From Ashinkailepas kermadecensis (taxonomy: Eukaryota > Arthropoda > Thecostraca > Neolepadidae): a DNA stretch of 64,000 bases. Position numbers and translations under genes: made by a program. Shown piece after piece: positions 1 to 12,500 of this stretch. The notes under the pieces are model-generated. The model did no database searches. It saw only the letters and a list, made by a program, of their open reading frames with translations, and was not told where the DNA came from. Each line of letters opens with the position of its first letter. The stretch's first letter is position 1. Location: assembly GCA_034440615.1 (NCBI GenBank), contig JAOTOM010005095.1, forward strand, positions 127,501-191,500, written 5' to 3'.

Positions 1-868
1 CGTTTGTTGCATTTCGCTTCATAGTCTATGGGCAGCTGTTGTCGAATTAGCAACCTGGCTTTGGAAGCTTCCAAGATAATGTCAAAAACATCATTTTGTT
101 GGCGTAAGCATGGACGCATATTCAGTTGCGACGTTCAAATTAATTCATAGTGATTCATAAGCAGAAAAGGCTAGCTGAGGTCAATCAAGGTCAGCGACAT
201 CGAATAACATTGGAAATGCCAATGGCTTATGGTGACATGTTAGCTGAGTTGGCCATCACCTGACGAGTATCTTATCCAGCATTGGGAATGTCGGGACAAT
301 AATCGATGCCAATGGCCGATATATTGCCATTTTGGACGAAAAATAAAACAACCTGACAGGCTCCTTCTTATAACGTCACAGCTCAGTGGCTTGGTGCAAC
401 ATGTTCAAAGTTCCACATGGATAAGATCAGCAAGGGTTGGCCGTCCGATACACCAGGCTGCGGCGCGCTGACGAGTCCCATTCGTTTTCAGTGATGTCGA
501 AAACAAATATGAGGAGAGGTTGCATCACCGGCTCCCCTTGCGCGAGGGTTAGCTTGGGTATTCAGGATTAATTTACTCGAATGGAGCGAATGTTCAGCTA
601 TGGTAACATAGTGCCCTTCAGCTGCTTGCCATAACTATTATCGGTGGCCTCAGGGCTGCCGGAGCAATGCTACATTTTCTACACCCGAACAAATCCACGA
701 GGAGCAAGACTCGATGATGCAATTGTTATATTTCGAAATTGCGAATAGAAGTATCGTATGTATAGATTACCTAGCATTGCAAGTTCGAATTATAATTATA
801 AGACACGTAAGCATAGACACATTTTAGGGCTTGAAATCGCAGCCGATACTCCCACCTCAGCTACACCG
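1..868. other. No recognisable feature
   Basis: I see no coding exon, RNA gene or clear repeat in this stretch. The short open frames lack coding character and resemble no family I know. Confidence 0.5.
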
Positions 869-1850
869 GGTTGCTGTAGTCTCCCGTCATCACTCCGACC
901 ACCGCCACACCGGGCCACTGCAGTCTCCCGTCATCACTCAGACCCCGACTACACCGGACCACTGCAGTCTCCCGTCGTCACTCCGACCACCGCCATACCG
1001 GGCCACTGCAGTCTCCCGTCATCACTCAGACCCCGACTACACCGGACCACTGCAGTCTCCCGTCGTCACTCCGACCACCGCCATACCGGGCCACTGCAGT
1101 CTCCCGTCATCACTCAGACCCCGACTACACCGGACCACTGCAGTCTCCCGTCGTCACTCCGACCACCGCCACACCGGGCCACTGCAGTCTCCCGTCATCA
1201 CTCCGACCACCGCCACACCGGGCCACTGCAGTATCTCGTCATCACTCAGACCCCGACTACACCGGGCTGCTGCAGTCTCCCGTCGTCACTCCGACCACCG
1301 CCATACCGGGCCACTGCAGTCTCCCGTCATCACTCAGACCCCGACTACACCGGGCTGCTGTAGTCTCCCGTTGTCACTCCGACCCCGGCTACACCTGGCT
1401 GCTGTAGTCTCCCGTCGTCACTCCGACCCCGGCTACACCGGGATGCTGTAGTCTCCCGTCGTCACTCCGACCCCGGCTATACCGGGATGCTGTAGTCTCC
1501 CGTTGTCACTCCGACCCCGGCTACACCTGGCTGCTGTAGTCTCCCGTCGTCACTCCGACCCCGGCTACACCGGGATGCTGTAGTCTCCCGTCGTCACTCC
1601 GACCCCGGATATACCGGGATGCTGTAGTCTCCCGTTGTCACTCCGACCCCGGCTACACCTGGCTGCTGTAGTCTCCCGTCGTCACTCCGACCCCGGCTAC
1701 ACCGGGATGCTGTAGTCTCCCGTCGTAACTTCGACCCCGGCTACACCGGGCTGCTGTATTCTCCCGTCGTCACTCTACCCCCCCCGCTACACCAGGCTGC
1801 TGTAGTACCCGTTGTCACTGCCACCTCGACTACACCGGACTGATGTAGTC
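869..1850. repeat. 44-bp minisatellite, about 22 copies
   Basis: Tandem array with a 44-bp period. The core of the unit reads TCTCCCGTCGTCACTCCGAC followed by CCCCGGCTACACCGGG. Two sub-families can be seen: a left half with CTGCAG and GACCACTG variants, and a right half with CTGTAG and GGGATG variants. Long frames on the plus strand come from the repeat having few stops, and I do not regard them as genes. The last copies, after about 1760, are degenerate. Confidence 0.95.
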
Positions 1851-2047
1851 TCCCGTCGTTGGTGTAACGGCCGAGTCACGAGCAGCATTTCCGATGAGGT
1901 TCCAGGATCAATAGCGCGGCCTAGTTCTACGTTAGACGGATCCCTCAGTTCCTGTCCAGGACGTGAGTCCATTGCTCGCTGCAGCATACTTCAATGGGAG
2001 TCTGCAAAGCCGCATAACAACCACTACAGGCTGAAGGACATCTCACC

Positions 2048-2290
2048 CTGCAGCGTCCCCGCGTCCCGAGTCCCACCCTGCTGCGTCCTCACGTCCCGAG
2101 TCCCACCCTGCTGCGTCCTCACGTCCCGAGTCCCACCCTGCTGCGTCCTCACGTCCCGAGTCCCACCCTGCTGCGTCCTCACGTCCCGAGTCCCACCCTG
2201 CTGCGTCCTCACGTCCCGAGTCCCACCCTGCTGCGTCCTCACGTCCCGAGTCCCACCCTGCTGCGTCCTCACGTCCCGAGTCCCACCCTG
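2048..2290. repeat. 30-bp minisatellite, about 8 copies
   Basis: Near-perfect tandem copies of a 30-bp unit containing CTGCTGCGTCCTCACGTCCC. Because 30 is divisible by three, both strands stay open across the array; I read these frames as artefacts. The minus-strand unit contains the donor-like strings GTGAGG and CAGGGTGGG, but I could not find an exon beside it. Confidence 0.95.
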
Positions 2291-4360
2291 AGCATCATCT
2301 CACCAACGAGGAAAGGACAACTGATAGTGTCAGTTTATCTCAGATCATGCCATTATGACCTGTACGTACCATAGGTACATACCATAGGCACCATGGGGTA
2401 CCAAAGGTGGCGATCTGCATGCGTTTGATGTGCGTTGCTTGAAGGTATGCATGATGCAGGATAAATGAAGCAAATGCTTGGTTTGCTATATGCTAGATAT
2501 AGCTAAATGCGTTAATCTCACCTACAAATGATCACACTGGTGGCTATCTCGGGCCAAATACACTTCTTTTTTTTTAATAATCGCATCTATTTTGGTCAAC
2601 AATCGTGGCTTTGCTGCGCGCCTCTGAGGTTTCCTGCCGCATTTTAGAACGTTAAAAGTTCAGATAAGCCATGCAAAGTGCAGCGAGAAAGTACAGGTTT
2701 TATGGGAGTGAGCAAATTATATTTTGTATCACAATCAGATTGATACAAGTTTTCCCCGTCGGAGCATGTCTTGCTATGACACCAGATGCACATCTCGCGG
2801 TGAGCTTCGGGCACAGATGAGCCACCTAACTCACCAGCTGATTTGCAGGAGAAGGCTTGATGACCTACATGTTTCCTCATTTTATGCACTGAGCAGGTGC
2901 TTATAAAACGCTATGCTTCCTGTTGACCCACCGTGTAGATATACATAAACAATTCTTACCAAGTCGCCATACAGACATGCAAAACTTGATGGAAGGGTGG
3001 CATTGCACGAGTGGATGCATGATCTAGCCATGGTCGCCGTCGCAGAACCGACGGTCGACGAGTGGCGTGACCAATGAAAGTGTAACTTGATAGGAGAGGC
3101 TAATGGCGTGCCTGTCCGTGGGTCGATGGGTGCAAGGGTGCATAGGGTGAATGAGTACAAAATTAGACCAGGGAAAGGGTTCTTGACGGTGGATCAAGAC
3201 TACACAGAGTTCCCGTCACCACTTCTATGCTTCCACACGCCTCTTCAGAGCTGTTGTCGCTAAGCAGAGGCAGAGCACTGATAGCTCTGGAAACGGAATA
3301 AGAGAACTAACAACTTACAGTCTATGGGATGAAGGCGATGAAAAAGAATAGCGGAGATAGAAAGATAATTTTGATGGGGTGTGGGGCGAGACAGAATTAG
3401 TGGATGCGGTATGCTACCAGCCAGTTCAGAAATCGGGCTTCGTGAAATTTGCTGTGGTCTGTCTATTAGGGTAATAAGAGCAAAACATGTATTGTTTTTA
3501 GGTAACTTATGAACCATCTCCAGGACATATAAGTCATATTTTTGTCATCATTGATTAACTAAAGTGAATGTGTTCCACGAGCAATCTATGGGCGTGGACA
3601 AAATGATGTGAAAGCGAATGATTGGTCAGGGTCCCGATAAACCCGTTTTTGCTCCAATACGATTAGCACTACCACCACAGAAGTCGCCGCGGCGGTCAAC
3701 CCGGGTGCCAGCGCCAGCGCCAGCGCCAGCGGGGCATAAATGTTCTGAGGGCGATCTGGTACAAGGCAAAAACACTATGCTGAGTAGCAATGAAAGCTGC
3801 AAGACACCAAGACAAAATGTATTTCGTTCTAGAAAGCAAGCTTGATGCTTTCCTTTCCATATTGGATACAATCTGTAGCTTTCTTAAGTATTCCAGTTAA
3901 GTTTGCTTAGGCAATCTTTTCCATGCGTAAGCTTAATGTTTTTAGCATACCATGGGACAGCCAAGTTATTTTCAATTTGCTTCGAAAAATTATTTGAACG
4001 TGTGAAGATGTTGCACCATAAATGCATCGTCTATAGAGGCCACTTTGTTCATAACAATAACCAGTCCATTGCTTGCTGGAAGTTTTTTCTTCTTCCAGCA
4101 ACAGAGAGCAGCCGTGACGTTTGAAAAAAAAAGTTTTTGGCTAGATCCGTCTAGATCTAGACATCTACACATCAGTGCACTTCTCGGCAGCTTGGCGAGC
4201 AATGAGTGGGGTCGTATTCTAGATGACAATGCACTTTCCGGCAGATTTAACACCTATGCTATTGTGCTCCATCACATGATATTTTATCATAGCTGCTTAG
4301 ATGCTCATCCGCCGCTTCACTTTAAGCCATTCTCATCCATGCCACCGGCGTGACAAGCAT
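2291..4360. other. No gene recognised; one short hairpin
   Basis: Mixed-composition DNA without supported coding potential. A short inverted repeat sits at about 4073-4101 (TTGCTGGAAG, a T-rich loop, CTTCCAGCAA). A small GCGCCA repeat lies near 3709. Confidence 0.45.
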
Positions 4361-4433
4361 ATCCGATGTAAATACCAAGATAGTTATTTAACAGCAGCCC
4401 GTCCTGTGGGCACAATTTGTCAGCACAAATACC

Positions 4434-4522
4434 TGTGTCGCAATGTATTAATTGCGACATATTGCGTATTATTTGCGTAATGCGTATTAATTGCGCAATG
4501 TATTAATTGCGTATTAATATAA
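4434..4522. repeat. Short degenerate repeat around ATTAATTGCG
   Basis: About seven imperfect copies of a 10 to 12-bp motif (GTATTAATTGCG and variants) lie just upstream of the first retrotransposon-derived coding sequence. They may belong to the site where that element is truncated. Confidence 0.5.
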
Positions 4523-4535
4523 TGTCGCTACAACG

Positions 4536-5914
4536 AGGACAAATCCATTTCATGGTGACATTCAAATACACAATACTCGCAACACACCATCGACTTCTTA
4601 CAAAATATTATCGCCACCGGCAACCTTACCTCGGACAACACTGAACCATATAATGCCCCCCTTTACTCTCTATGAACTAAATTTATCCCTCTCCAAAGTA
4701 ACAAACACTGCGACTGGTCCCGACCAACTGGCATACCCCTGCTTCCAAAACCTATCCCACTCAGGAAAATACAACCTCCTTTCGGCACTAAATTAACTAT
4801 GGACAGACACCTTTCCCCCTTCTTGGTCCACTAGCACTATCATTCTTATCGCTAAACCTCGCAAACCTCGCGACCTACCCTCGAGCTATCGACCCATCTC
4901 TCTCACTAATTGTGCCTCTAAAATTTTTGAGCGCATGTTCAATGGACGAATCAGAGTCTACCTCGAAAACAACGAAATTATCTCCCCTTTCAAAGCGGCT
5001 TTCGACCCAGACGCAGCACCGCCGACAACCTTATCTAAATTGTTGACTCTATACAGCGCGGTTTCATGAAAAAAACATGAGACCGTCGCACTTTTTTTCG
5101 ACTTAAAACCCGTATTCAATAAAGTACACAGTTCTGCCCTTCGAATCAAATTACACCGTATTGGCATCAGGGGCAGAATGGCCACATTTATCACCAACTT
5201 TCTCGCTAACAGAACATTCACCGTCCGCTGCGGCAACATCCACTCTTGGCCCCAAAATCTCGATCAAGGCGTCCCACAAGGCAGCGTGTTATCCCCCACC
5301 CTCTTTATCATCATGATCAATGATGCTCTCGCTGACATCTACAAAAGTGCACCCTGTCTAAAAACTCCATTTACGCCGATGATTAGGCCATCTGGTGCAC
5401 ACATCCATTGGCAGACAAAGCAAATTATTTCATGCAGCGCGCCATGGATCAAATTGATTCCTGGTACTCCCTCTGGGAACTGCAAATCTCCCCCGCTAAA
5501 TCCGTCACAATGCTTTTCTCCCGGCTCCACTCGTACATCCCACCTCTTACACCGCTACGCTATCGCGACCAAATTATCCCTCCCCAAACCACCTTCACCT
5601 ATCTTGGCATCGTACTAGATAAAAGTCTTTGTTTCGGCCCCCATATTGCTTATCTAAAGCAACGTTGCGCAAAACGCCTAAATCTCCTGCGTTGCATCTC
5701 TGATCGCGACTGGGGTGCAGACAGGGCTACCCTCAACACAATGTACATTGCTCTTATTCACTCAATCCTGGAATACAATGCGCTTATCTTCAATCATATA
5801 TGCCTACACACATCACAACAATTGAACGCATACAGAACCACGCACTGCGCCTCATCACCGGAGCACACTGCACCACACCCATCACTAGTCTCCTGGCTGA
5901 CTAGTCCGGGCTGA
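4536..5914 (+). pseudogene. Reverse transcriptase domain, broken
   Basis: Conserved RT blocks can be read in shifting frames: SYRPISLTN near 4888, QGVPQGSVLSPTLF near 5269, and YADD at about 5374. The YADD catalytic motif is followed directly by an in-frame TAG. Another stop lies after LLSALN near 4795, and one after LYSAVS near 5068. Frame changes are needed around 5370-5410 to continue into the thumb region (TYLGIVLDKSL near 5599). The frame used from 5408 continues, with one TGA at 5912, into the RNase H part. In an intact element this domain would copy element RNA at the target nick. This copy cannot make a full enzyme. Confidence 0.85.
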
Positions 5915-6073
5915 CACTGCGACCTCCCTAGCTTACAACACCGCAGAACACTCCAACTTATTAGATACCACTTTCGAACCACAACACAGCACAGCCACCC
6001 TGCCAGTCTCGCACTCTCCAACCCTCCCGTTCGGCGTACATATAATAGAAACAAGCACAATATTGCCATACAT

Positions 6074-6874
6074 TTGAACCATGTCATTACTTTCGTACTC
6101 AAATTCCCCGAGTTAACCCCCGGCAAATTGCCTCCCATACTCCAGTTTTGGCATATGAAACACCCCAAGCTTGAATATCTCTTCCGGCAAAACAAAAAAT
6201 TACGTTCCCCCATCGAAACTCAACTAACATTTTTCGAGCATCAAGCAGTCAACCCCCAGTACACATACTTCTACACGGACGGCTCCCGTACAATAGACGG
6301 TACGGGAGCCGCCTGGTGCGGTGGACCCAACTTTGGGGAAACGAAATTAACGCCACACCACTCGGTTTGCACGGCAGAGTTAGTGGCAATTCTAACCTGC
6401 CTGCAACACATTATTCAACACAACATCACCACACCCACCATCATCTGCACTGACTCACATTCATCCATTGATGCTCTCGCAGCCATACACAACACCTCAC
6501 ACCCCACACTCCACGCTATCCGACAACTCTACCACACCCATCATGCTCACCTCCAACTCACACTGCTCTGGGTCCCTGGCCACATGGGGATACCGGGCAA
6601 CGAGCGGGCGGATGAGCTCGCTCGTCGAGCGATCGACCTCCCACCCGCCCTCAACCTCCCGGTGTCCCCCGGTGACCTTTTGTCCCTCGCAAATCAGTTA
6701 TTTATAAAATATCTCCAGGCATGCTGGAACCCCAACACCACACATTTGCACCACATTAAACCCTTTCTCGCCAAATGGCCCTCCTCTCGACAATACACAC
6801 GCGCACACGAAATCCTTCTCGCTCGGCTCCGACTCGGACATACAACACTCACCCACGATTTCCTCCTCCGCTAA
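6074..6874 (+). pseudogene. RNase H domain of the retrotransposon
   Basis: This open frame of about 266 codons is the C-terminal part of the element's ORF2. RNase H motifs occur in order: YTDGS (first Asp) near 6272, AELVAI (Glu) near 6375, TDSHSS (second Asp) near 6450, and WVPGHMGIPGNERADELA (His and last Asp) near 6570. All acidic active-site residues appear present, so this domain is better preserved than the RT before it. A cysteine pair, CQMCDV, follows near 6895 in another frame and probably belongs to the element's C-terminal zinc knuckle. The open frame is a remnant of ORF2 and not an independent gene. The start given is only where the open frame begins. Confidence 0.85.
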
Positions 6875-7663
6875 CTTCACCGCGCTCCGCCTTGTCAAAT
6901 GTGTGACGTGAACGTTGTTGAAGTTTTTTTTGCTTATCTGCCCTACATACCAATTACAACGTCGCCCCCTCCTTCCTTATATTGCCCAACATCGGATTCC
7001 ACTTTCGCTGCAAAGCCTTCTCGGTGACAAGCACTCGGAGCTCCTTGAGTTACTTTTGCCTTTCTGCACAGCACCAAACTTGAGCAAGTAATTTGAAATA
7101 AACGCTATCATCCTCTCCGTCGTCGTAAAACACATACATATAGGTTATTTCACACTAGGTAGGCAGGGACCGATCCAATTTGGTCAAAACGGACGGTTTT
7201 CTTTGTAGGATTGCGTTTGGTTTTTACCTACGGGTTTTCCAAGCAGCTTCATTTTTCCTGTTCTCAGGTTTTTCCAAGCTGTAACTTAAACATACACCTA
7301 CACATACAAGGTCAGGCCTGACGCCCACGACTCGCCCTGGGCGTCGGGCCTCTGCTTCGTTTCAGGTCGCAGGTGGGCAGTGGAGCCTCTTCGTAGGTTG
7401 TGAAGCTGCCCTCCCTCCAAATGTCCTTCTGATTGTTATGCATGTATGCATGTATGTACGTCCGTATATGAACCTGTATTTTATGTATGTATCGGCCCTT
7501 TACGCCACGTTTTTGTTTGCCGGCGTCACATCTTTCCTTTCTTGCTTTTTTATGTAACCGGATGCCACATAAGCCGGATTAACGTAACCCTTTCTTTAAC
7601 GTAACAAATCTCTAGCGGATGGCACTCTGCCACTGCTAAAGATTTAAAAAAGAAGAAAAAAGT

Positions 7664-8100
7664 CTGTACATGGACATCTGCTCGTAAAAATGCGCGTGAT
7701 ATATCCGCCTATATGAATTGAAAACAAGGACTTTATATTTCTGCATAGCACTGGTCGTTGCCATGTTCGGTCCATGATGGCTCTGGCGGGATTTACTTAT
7801 TCTGCGAGGAGAATGCATTCCGGACTAAATGTACTTGTCGGCTGACTGTGACTAATGCGGTACCCACTCTCTTTGCCCTTCAGTTACTGTGCTGTCTCGC
7901 TCCGTGAACATTTCCCTGCTGCATACTTGTCTCCTTTCACTTCGTTACCTACGTTATGTCAGTCTCTCAAGTCCATTCGCTGTACCCCACCATCCTTGTG
8001 GTTTAATTGACCGTGACTTTGGCGTGGCCGTGATGTGGTTGTGTGACTGCGCCTCCGTCACTTTGGCCGGATGAGAACATGATATCGTGTCATTGACACT
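7664..8100. other. No recognisable feature
   Basis: Unassigned sequence between the retrotransposon tail and a possible exon. Confidence 0.4.
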
Positions 8101-8121
8101 GGCGCCTCTGCGACTGCGCAG

Positions 8122-8281
8122 GCACGTGCCGGAGGAGCAGGACTGTCACCTGTTCGAGCTGGCCGCTCTGGTGGAGGCGGCCACTGACAGCGCCGCCGTC
8201 GGCGTCGACGCTCCACTCAAGGGCAGCGCCGACGGTTGGGCGCGCCGCTGCAGCCACGATGACGTCACCGACACCGAGTGA
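8122..8281 (+). CDS. Possible terminal exon of an unidentified gene
   Basis: After a plausible acceptor (TGCGACTGCGCAG, ending at 8121) there are 52 open codons starting HVPEEQDCHLFELAALVEAA and ending in TGA at 8279-8281. Most third positions are G or C, like the well-supported exons of the ACE-like gene. I do not recognise the protein. No upstream exon was found. The peptide is acidic and Ala-rich with two cysteines. An 11-bp minisatellite begins about 50 bp downstream. A weakly similar stretch (SVAVGVTGIDASEGS) occurs near 14011 on the same strand. It could equally be a GC-rich non-coding island. Confidence 0.25.
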
Positions 8282-8327
8282 CCGACACCGAGTCGACGGT
8301 CGCAACCCTCAACCGACGACGGTGAAC

Positions 8328-8488
8328 GGTCCGGTCACGGTCCGGTCACGGTCCGGTCACGGTCCGGTCACGGCCCGGTCACGGTTCGGTCACGGCTCGG
8401 TCACGGTCCGGTCACGGTCCGGTCACGGCTCGGTCACGGTCCGGTCACGGTCCGGTCACGGTTCGGTCACGGTCCGGTCACGGTCGGC
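8328..8488. repeat. 11-bp minisatellite
   Basis: About 15 tandem copies of GGTCCGGTCAC with GGTTCGGTCAC and GGCTCGGTCAC variants. Confidence 0.95.
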
Positions 8489-9048
8489 TTTTCCATGTAT
8501 GCTCTCGGCTCCTGGTCAAACCTTGCCTGACAGGAATCCCACCTTAATCTTCCCCGCCTCACCCCAAGCCTCCTCATGTGTTATCTTCCCATCCTTACTT
8601 CGTGGAAATTGAATTGGTTAAAATATTGTTCACATCAGCCCGCACGACAGATGTCAACAGTCGCCTGTCACATGTACCCAGAAGTTACCAGAGGACTCCG
8701 CATCATCCTTCAATCCGTTGGTCCTTCTTTTCATCTGGCATTAATGCCAGATTTTGAATTACTGCCAAACCTTCCCTGTCGCTAATTAGTGACAGGTATG
8801 GGGTATCTCCTTGCTCGTGGGTGATAATACTCCACTTCCCTGTGGCAGGAAACGCTTGCAGTAGTTAATTGAAGGGATCTTATAGGTCGTTCCCCACCAG
8901 CCCGTTCCTGGTCCACTACCCCAGACAGAGGGTTATGAGCGACTGCAGCGTCACGAGGCGGTTGGTACAGTTCTTGGTTCGTGCAGCGCCAACGGCTCAG
9001 CACGCCTGCGGTATGCTCAATTTCATTTGAGAAGGACATAGAGGGTCA

Positions 9049-9312
9049 TTTCACCTGACATTACACCTGGCATTACACCTGGCATTACACCTGGCATTAC
9101 ACCTGTCATTACACCTGGCATTACACCTGACATTACACCTGGCAGTACACCTGGCATTACACCTGATATTACACCTGACATTGCACATGACATTACACCT
9201 GGCATTACACGCGGCATTACACCTTTTGACATTACACCTGGCATTACACGCGGCATTACCTGACATTGCACATGACATTACACCTGGCATTACACGCGGC
9301 ATTACACCTGTA
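9049..9312. repeat. 12-bp minisatellite
   Basis: About 21 copies of CATTACACCTGG with CTGACATT, CGCGGC and CATGAC variants. A larger composite unit (GACATTACACCTGGCATTAC followed by ACGCGG) is itself repeated near the right end. Confidence 0.95.
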
Positions 9313-11944
9313 GTGGAGGTCTATCGCCATTAGGCATTGGGCAAGGAGAAGTGGGGATATTTGTGGTGATGAAATTGGCGATCTATGTGTGACTTTTTCT
9401 ACCTTGCATACCAGTGCTGAGCAAGATGATCGAAAATAACATAACTTCAGAAGTATTTTTGGAGTATCAATAATACAACTTTAAACTACTTGTGAACGGA
9501 AGTTAAATTACCCATACAATAAATTGAACTATCCGGTAAAATGTTGAACTTTCCGATGGTATCCAGTTCGTTTTCGTGTCACGCTTAGTTCGAACGTTAG
9601 ACGGGAGGTCTTTAAAGATCGCAGCATGCATAATCGCAGCATGGTTTACGAGAAAACATCCCACGATCCACATATCATCATTTCCACCACACAAAATGCG
9701 AACAACATTATGCACAAGGCATATGGATGCAAACAACAAGCATAGAACGCACGAAAAAAAACTTGCCTGCTTTGCAGCCCCGGCATTCACCTGAATTCGG
9801 CAAGGCAATTTCACAAGAGCCCAAGTGCATACAGCGGTTTGACAGACATCGTTGTTTTCCATCAAGAAGCTAATATGTCCGCCAGACTGCGATGGAGCGT
9901 CGCAGGGCCGCCGTGTCATTTGCCCCGGTCTGCTCTAACTCTAAGAAATGTACTCTCATGCCGGATCACCGGTGGCGATGGGCTAGCATGGGTACTTCAC
10001 TGCAATGTGAAACTAAACTGGTCAAGTATTCAGCAATTTGCAGAACCTCACCCAACGCGTCAGCTAGGCAGAGGCATGCTCCCTCCCCCTCCATACACAC
10101 ATCAGTTGAGGCCGAGTCCCCCCTCTAACCAGTGACCATTTCCCATTGCGTTGGTGTTACTTGGGGACTGGGGGAGTCTGTATGGCTTCGACGGTGGCAC
10201 CACAGTCGGTAATTGGCCTGTCTCTCAGTCAAGAATCTGCCTACTGGCAAGACACTGTATATTTTCCATTCGCTAGGACCTATCCTCCCTCTCCTGGGTT
10301 ATAGGATACAGAATGGAACGCCCGGTCATTGACCATGCTCAAGTCAGAAGAGCAGGCCGTTGCACTGAAGTGAAAAAGTGCTTCCACCACAAGCTAGTGC
10401 ATATCTTGTATGTGCCCGGTCACGTCTCCTGACCCACTAAACGATCATGGCGTTGCGACCCGCATGCAATGCTCTTCGCTGATTTTGCACCACAGCGAAG
10501 CCTGTTCGTTGATTAAATCGTACTTTTGATCCTTGGAGATTCCAACCTAGCTAGTGCAGGCCCAAATATATTCAGCCACTAACCCAGCCCTTACCGGCCG
10601 CTACCGTACTTCTCAGTTACACTTCCTGGTTAGCTGGTATCCTTATCCCTGTCGGTGACCTATCGGTCACTTCCTGACTAACTGAGGCCTACTTGACTCG
10701 CTAAGGATAAGGCTCAGCAATATAGGGCTCTTCATGGCCAGCTACGACCCTTGCTGTACACCTGGAGTCAATATTAGGCCTACGCCAGTCCATCCATTGA
10801 GGCGTGAAACCCGATGAAGCGTCTCCAGCGAGGGACTTGCGGCTGGTCTAGCCGTGGTGCGGGTATGACGACCTGTTGCCGGGTCTGGGCGCCCACATTC
10901 ACCAGTAGCGGCTGTGCACAGCCGACTACTCGTGTCGGACCACGCCCAGTTGTAGTGGGCGTGGTCCGACACGTGACCCTGTGTGGCTCACCACACATCC
11001 TCGTGGTAGAGCTACGGGCGGCCATCTGTCGTGGCCCTAGAGTATGGCCCTCGTCTCCGTCCTCTAAGTCCCCTGTCCATGTTGGATGCTCGGGGTGTTG
11101 CGCTTGCCCTTACATCTCTGCCACTGCTGTTAATATCTCGCCGCGAGTATCGGTGTTTGTGTGATGGGCATACGATATATGCATTCTGTGAATGCGACTC
11201 GTCAACATGCCATATCTTCTCTTTGAGCACAGAAATAGTAGAGCACCATTTGAATAATCCCGCCCGCTTCTTCCGATTTGTCTGCAGTCAGCGGGCTGCG
11301 AGTTTGCTCCGACGCTGGCAATGTGGACATGTTTCGCTATTTTTATCTGGCACTCGCGTCGGACGGAGATGTGTGGTGGAAATACGTTGCGTTGAGTCTA
11401 CATTTCTGGATGGGATATAGAATGCCCACTGTACTACGTTTCCTGATAGATCCTGGCTGTGCTGTGCACTATCAAAACGTTCTCGAATCCTGCTTGTCGG
11501 ACGAATGCTGAAGTCCGCAAAATAACCAGGTTAATGTCCGCAATTCGATGAACGGTTCATTGTATCAGTTCCGCCATGCATAGCTGCTTTCAATATTACG
11601 ATATGTGAGCTTCTAGGTTACGTCATCCCATCTTCTTGTTATGTATAGTACAGCGCTTATATGTTACCTGTAGTTTCCACGATTCTGAATTAGTTTGATG
11701 TGCATATTTAGTTCATAAATACAGTCAGATGGTGTCACCTTTTCTACGATTGTCTTCAGTGTTCACTGAGTACTGCCTCGGTATGTAGGTAGCAGTCGCC
11801 TGTGATTTTCATTTAGCTGTAGTCGTTACCTGAACTGATTCATACTCCAGCCTCAATTTCCATGACGCAATTACATTGATGTTCGGTTCCTGTTTATCCC
11901 TCGTCGTCCACTAGTCTGACAGACTAAGCGCATTGTCTCGAGCT
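9313..11944. other. No gene recognised
   Basis: Several short open frames occur, but none shows homology I recognise or convincing splice context. The only structured element I see is the perfect hairpin at 10931-10973. Confidence 0.4.
10931..10973. repeat. Perfect 18-bp inverted repeat with 7-nt loop
   Basis: The left arm CGTGTCGGACCACGCCCA (10931-10948) is exactly complementary to 10956-10973, with the loop GTTGTAG. The arms are GC-rich and should form a stable hairpin in single-stranded DNA or RNA. Confidence 0.95.
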
Positions 11945-11946
11945 TG

Positions 11947-12090
11947 AGTGTGAGGTCAATCATAGCGGTGGGTGTCGCCGAGTATGTCACCGTCCTGGCC
12001 AATCATAGCGGTGGGTGTCGCCGAGTACGTCACCGTCCTGGCCAATCAAAGCGGTGGGTGTCGCCGAGTACGTCACCGTCCTGGCCAATC
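11947..12090. repeat. 43-bp tandem repeat, just over three copies
   Basis: The unit contains GCGGTGGGTGTCGCCGAGTA and GTCACCGTCCTGGCC. Copies differ at single positions. Confidence 0.9.
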
Positions 12091-12179
12091 ATTTGCTGTT
12101 CTAAGTGTTTGAGCGTATCAGAATGTGGTTGCGAAGGTCGAGGTGTTATTAGCGAGGCTGGGATTATGCCGCTGAGAAG

Positions 12180-12500
12180 GCCGATACGATGTTGGGAGGA
12201 CTGGGATGTGGACAGAGTTGTTGGCGGGAGGGATGGGATGGGGACAGAGTTGCTGGTGGGAGGGCCGATGTGTGGATATAGTTGCTGGTGGGAGGGCTGG
12301 GATTTTTGGAGAGGTAGTGATGCTGCTGAGAAGGCCGGGATACTATTGGGTGGGCCGAGATGTGGACAGAGTTCCTGTTGGGAGGGCTGAGATGTGGACA
12401 TAGTTCTGGTGGGAAGGTTGAGATGTGGACATAGTTGTTGGCGGAAGGGCATAAATGTGGACAGAGTTGCTGGTAGAAGGGCTGGGATGGGGACAGCTAC
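12180..12500. repeat. Degenerate G-rich tandem repeat
   Basis: About nine imperfect copies of a roughly 33 to 36-bp unit built on GATGTGGACAGAGTTGCTGG and TGGGAGGGC. Frames across it are open by composition. Confidence 0.85.

Larger units (their letters stand above)
4536..7663 (+). mobile_element. 5'-truncated non-LTR retrotransposon with RT and RNase H
   Basis: Reverse transcriptase and RNase H remnants lie in order on the plus strand and are followed by a 3' untranslated part that ends in an A/G-rich tail near 7640-7663. Non-LTR elements with RNase H after the RT belong mainly to the I-type and related clades, so I place it there tentatively. No endonuclease or ORF1 is present upstream, so the copy is 5' truncated, as is usual for LINEs. 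I did not find a convincing target-site duplication. The element at the right end of the window carries the 5' half of a similar element on the same strand. Confidence 0.85.

Noticed and set aside
2024..2290. The 30-bp array as a further splice-donor array (minus strand has GTGAGG and CAGGGTGGG)
   Set aside because: No coding exon adjoins it; donor-like strings are expected by chance in a short GC-rich unit.
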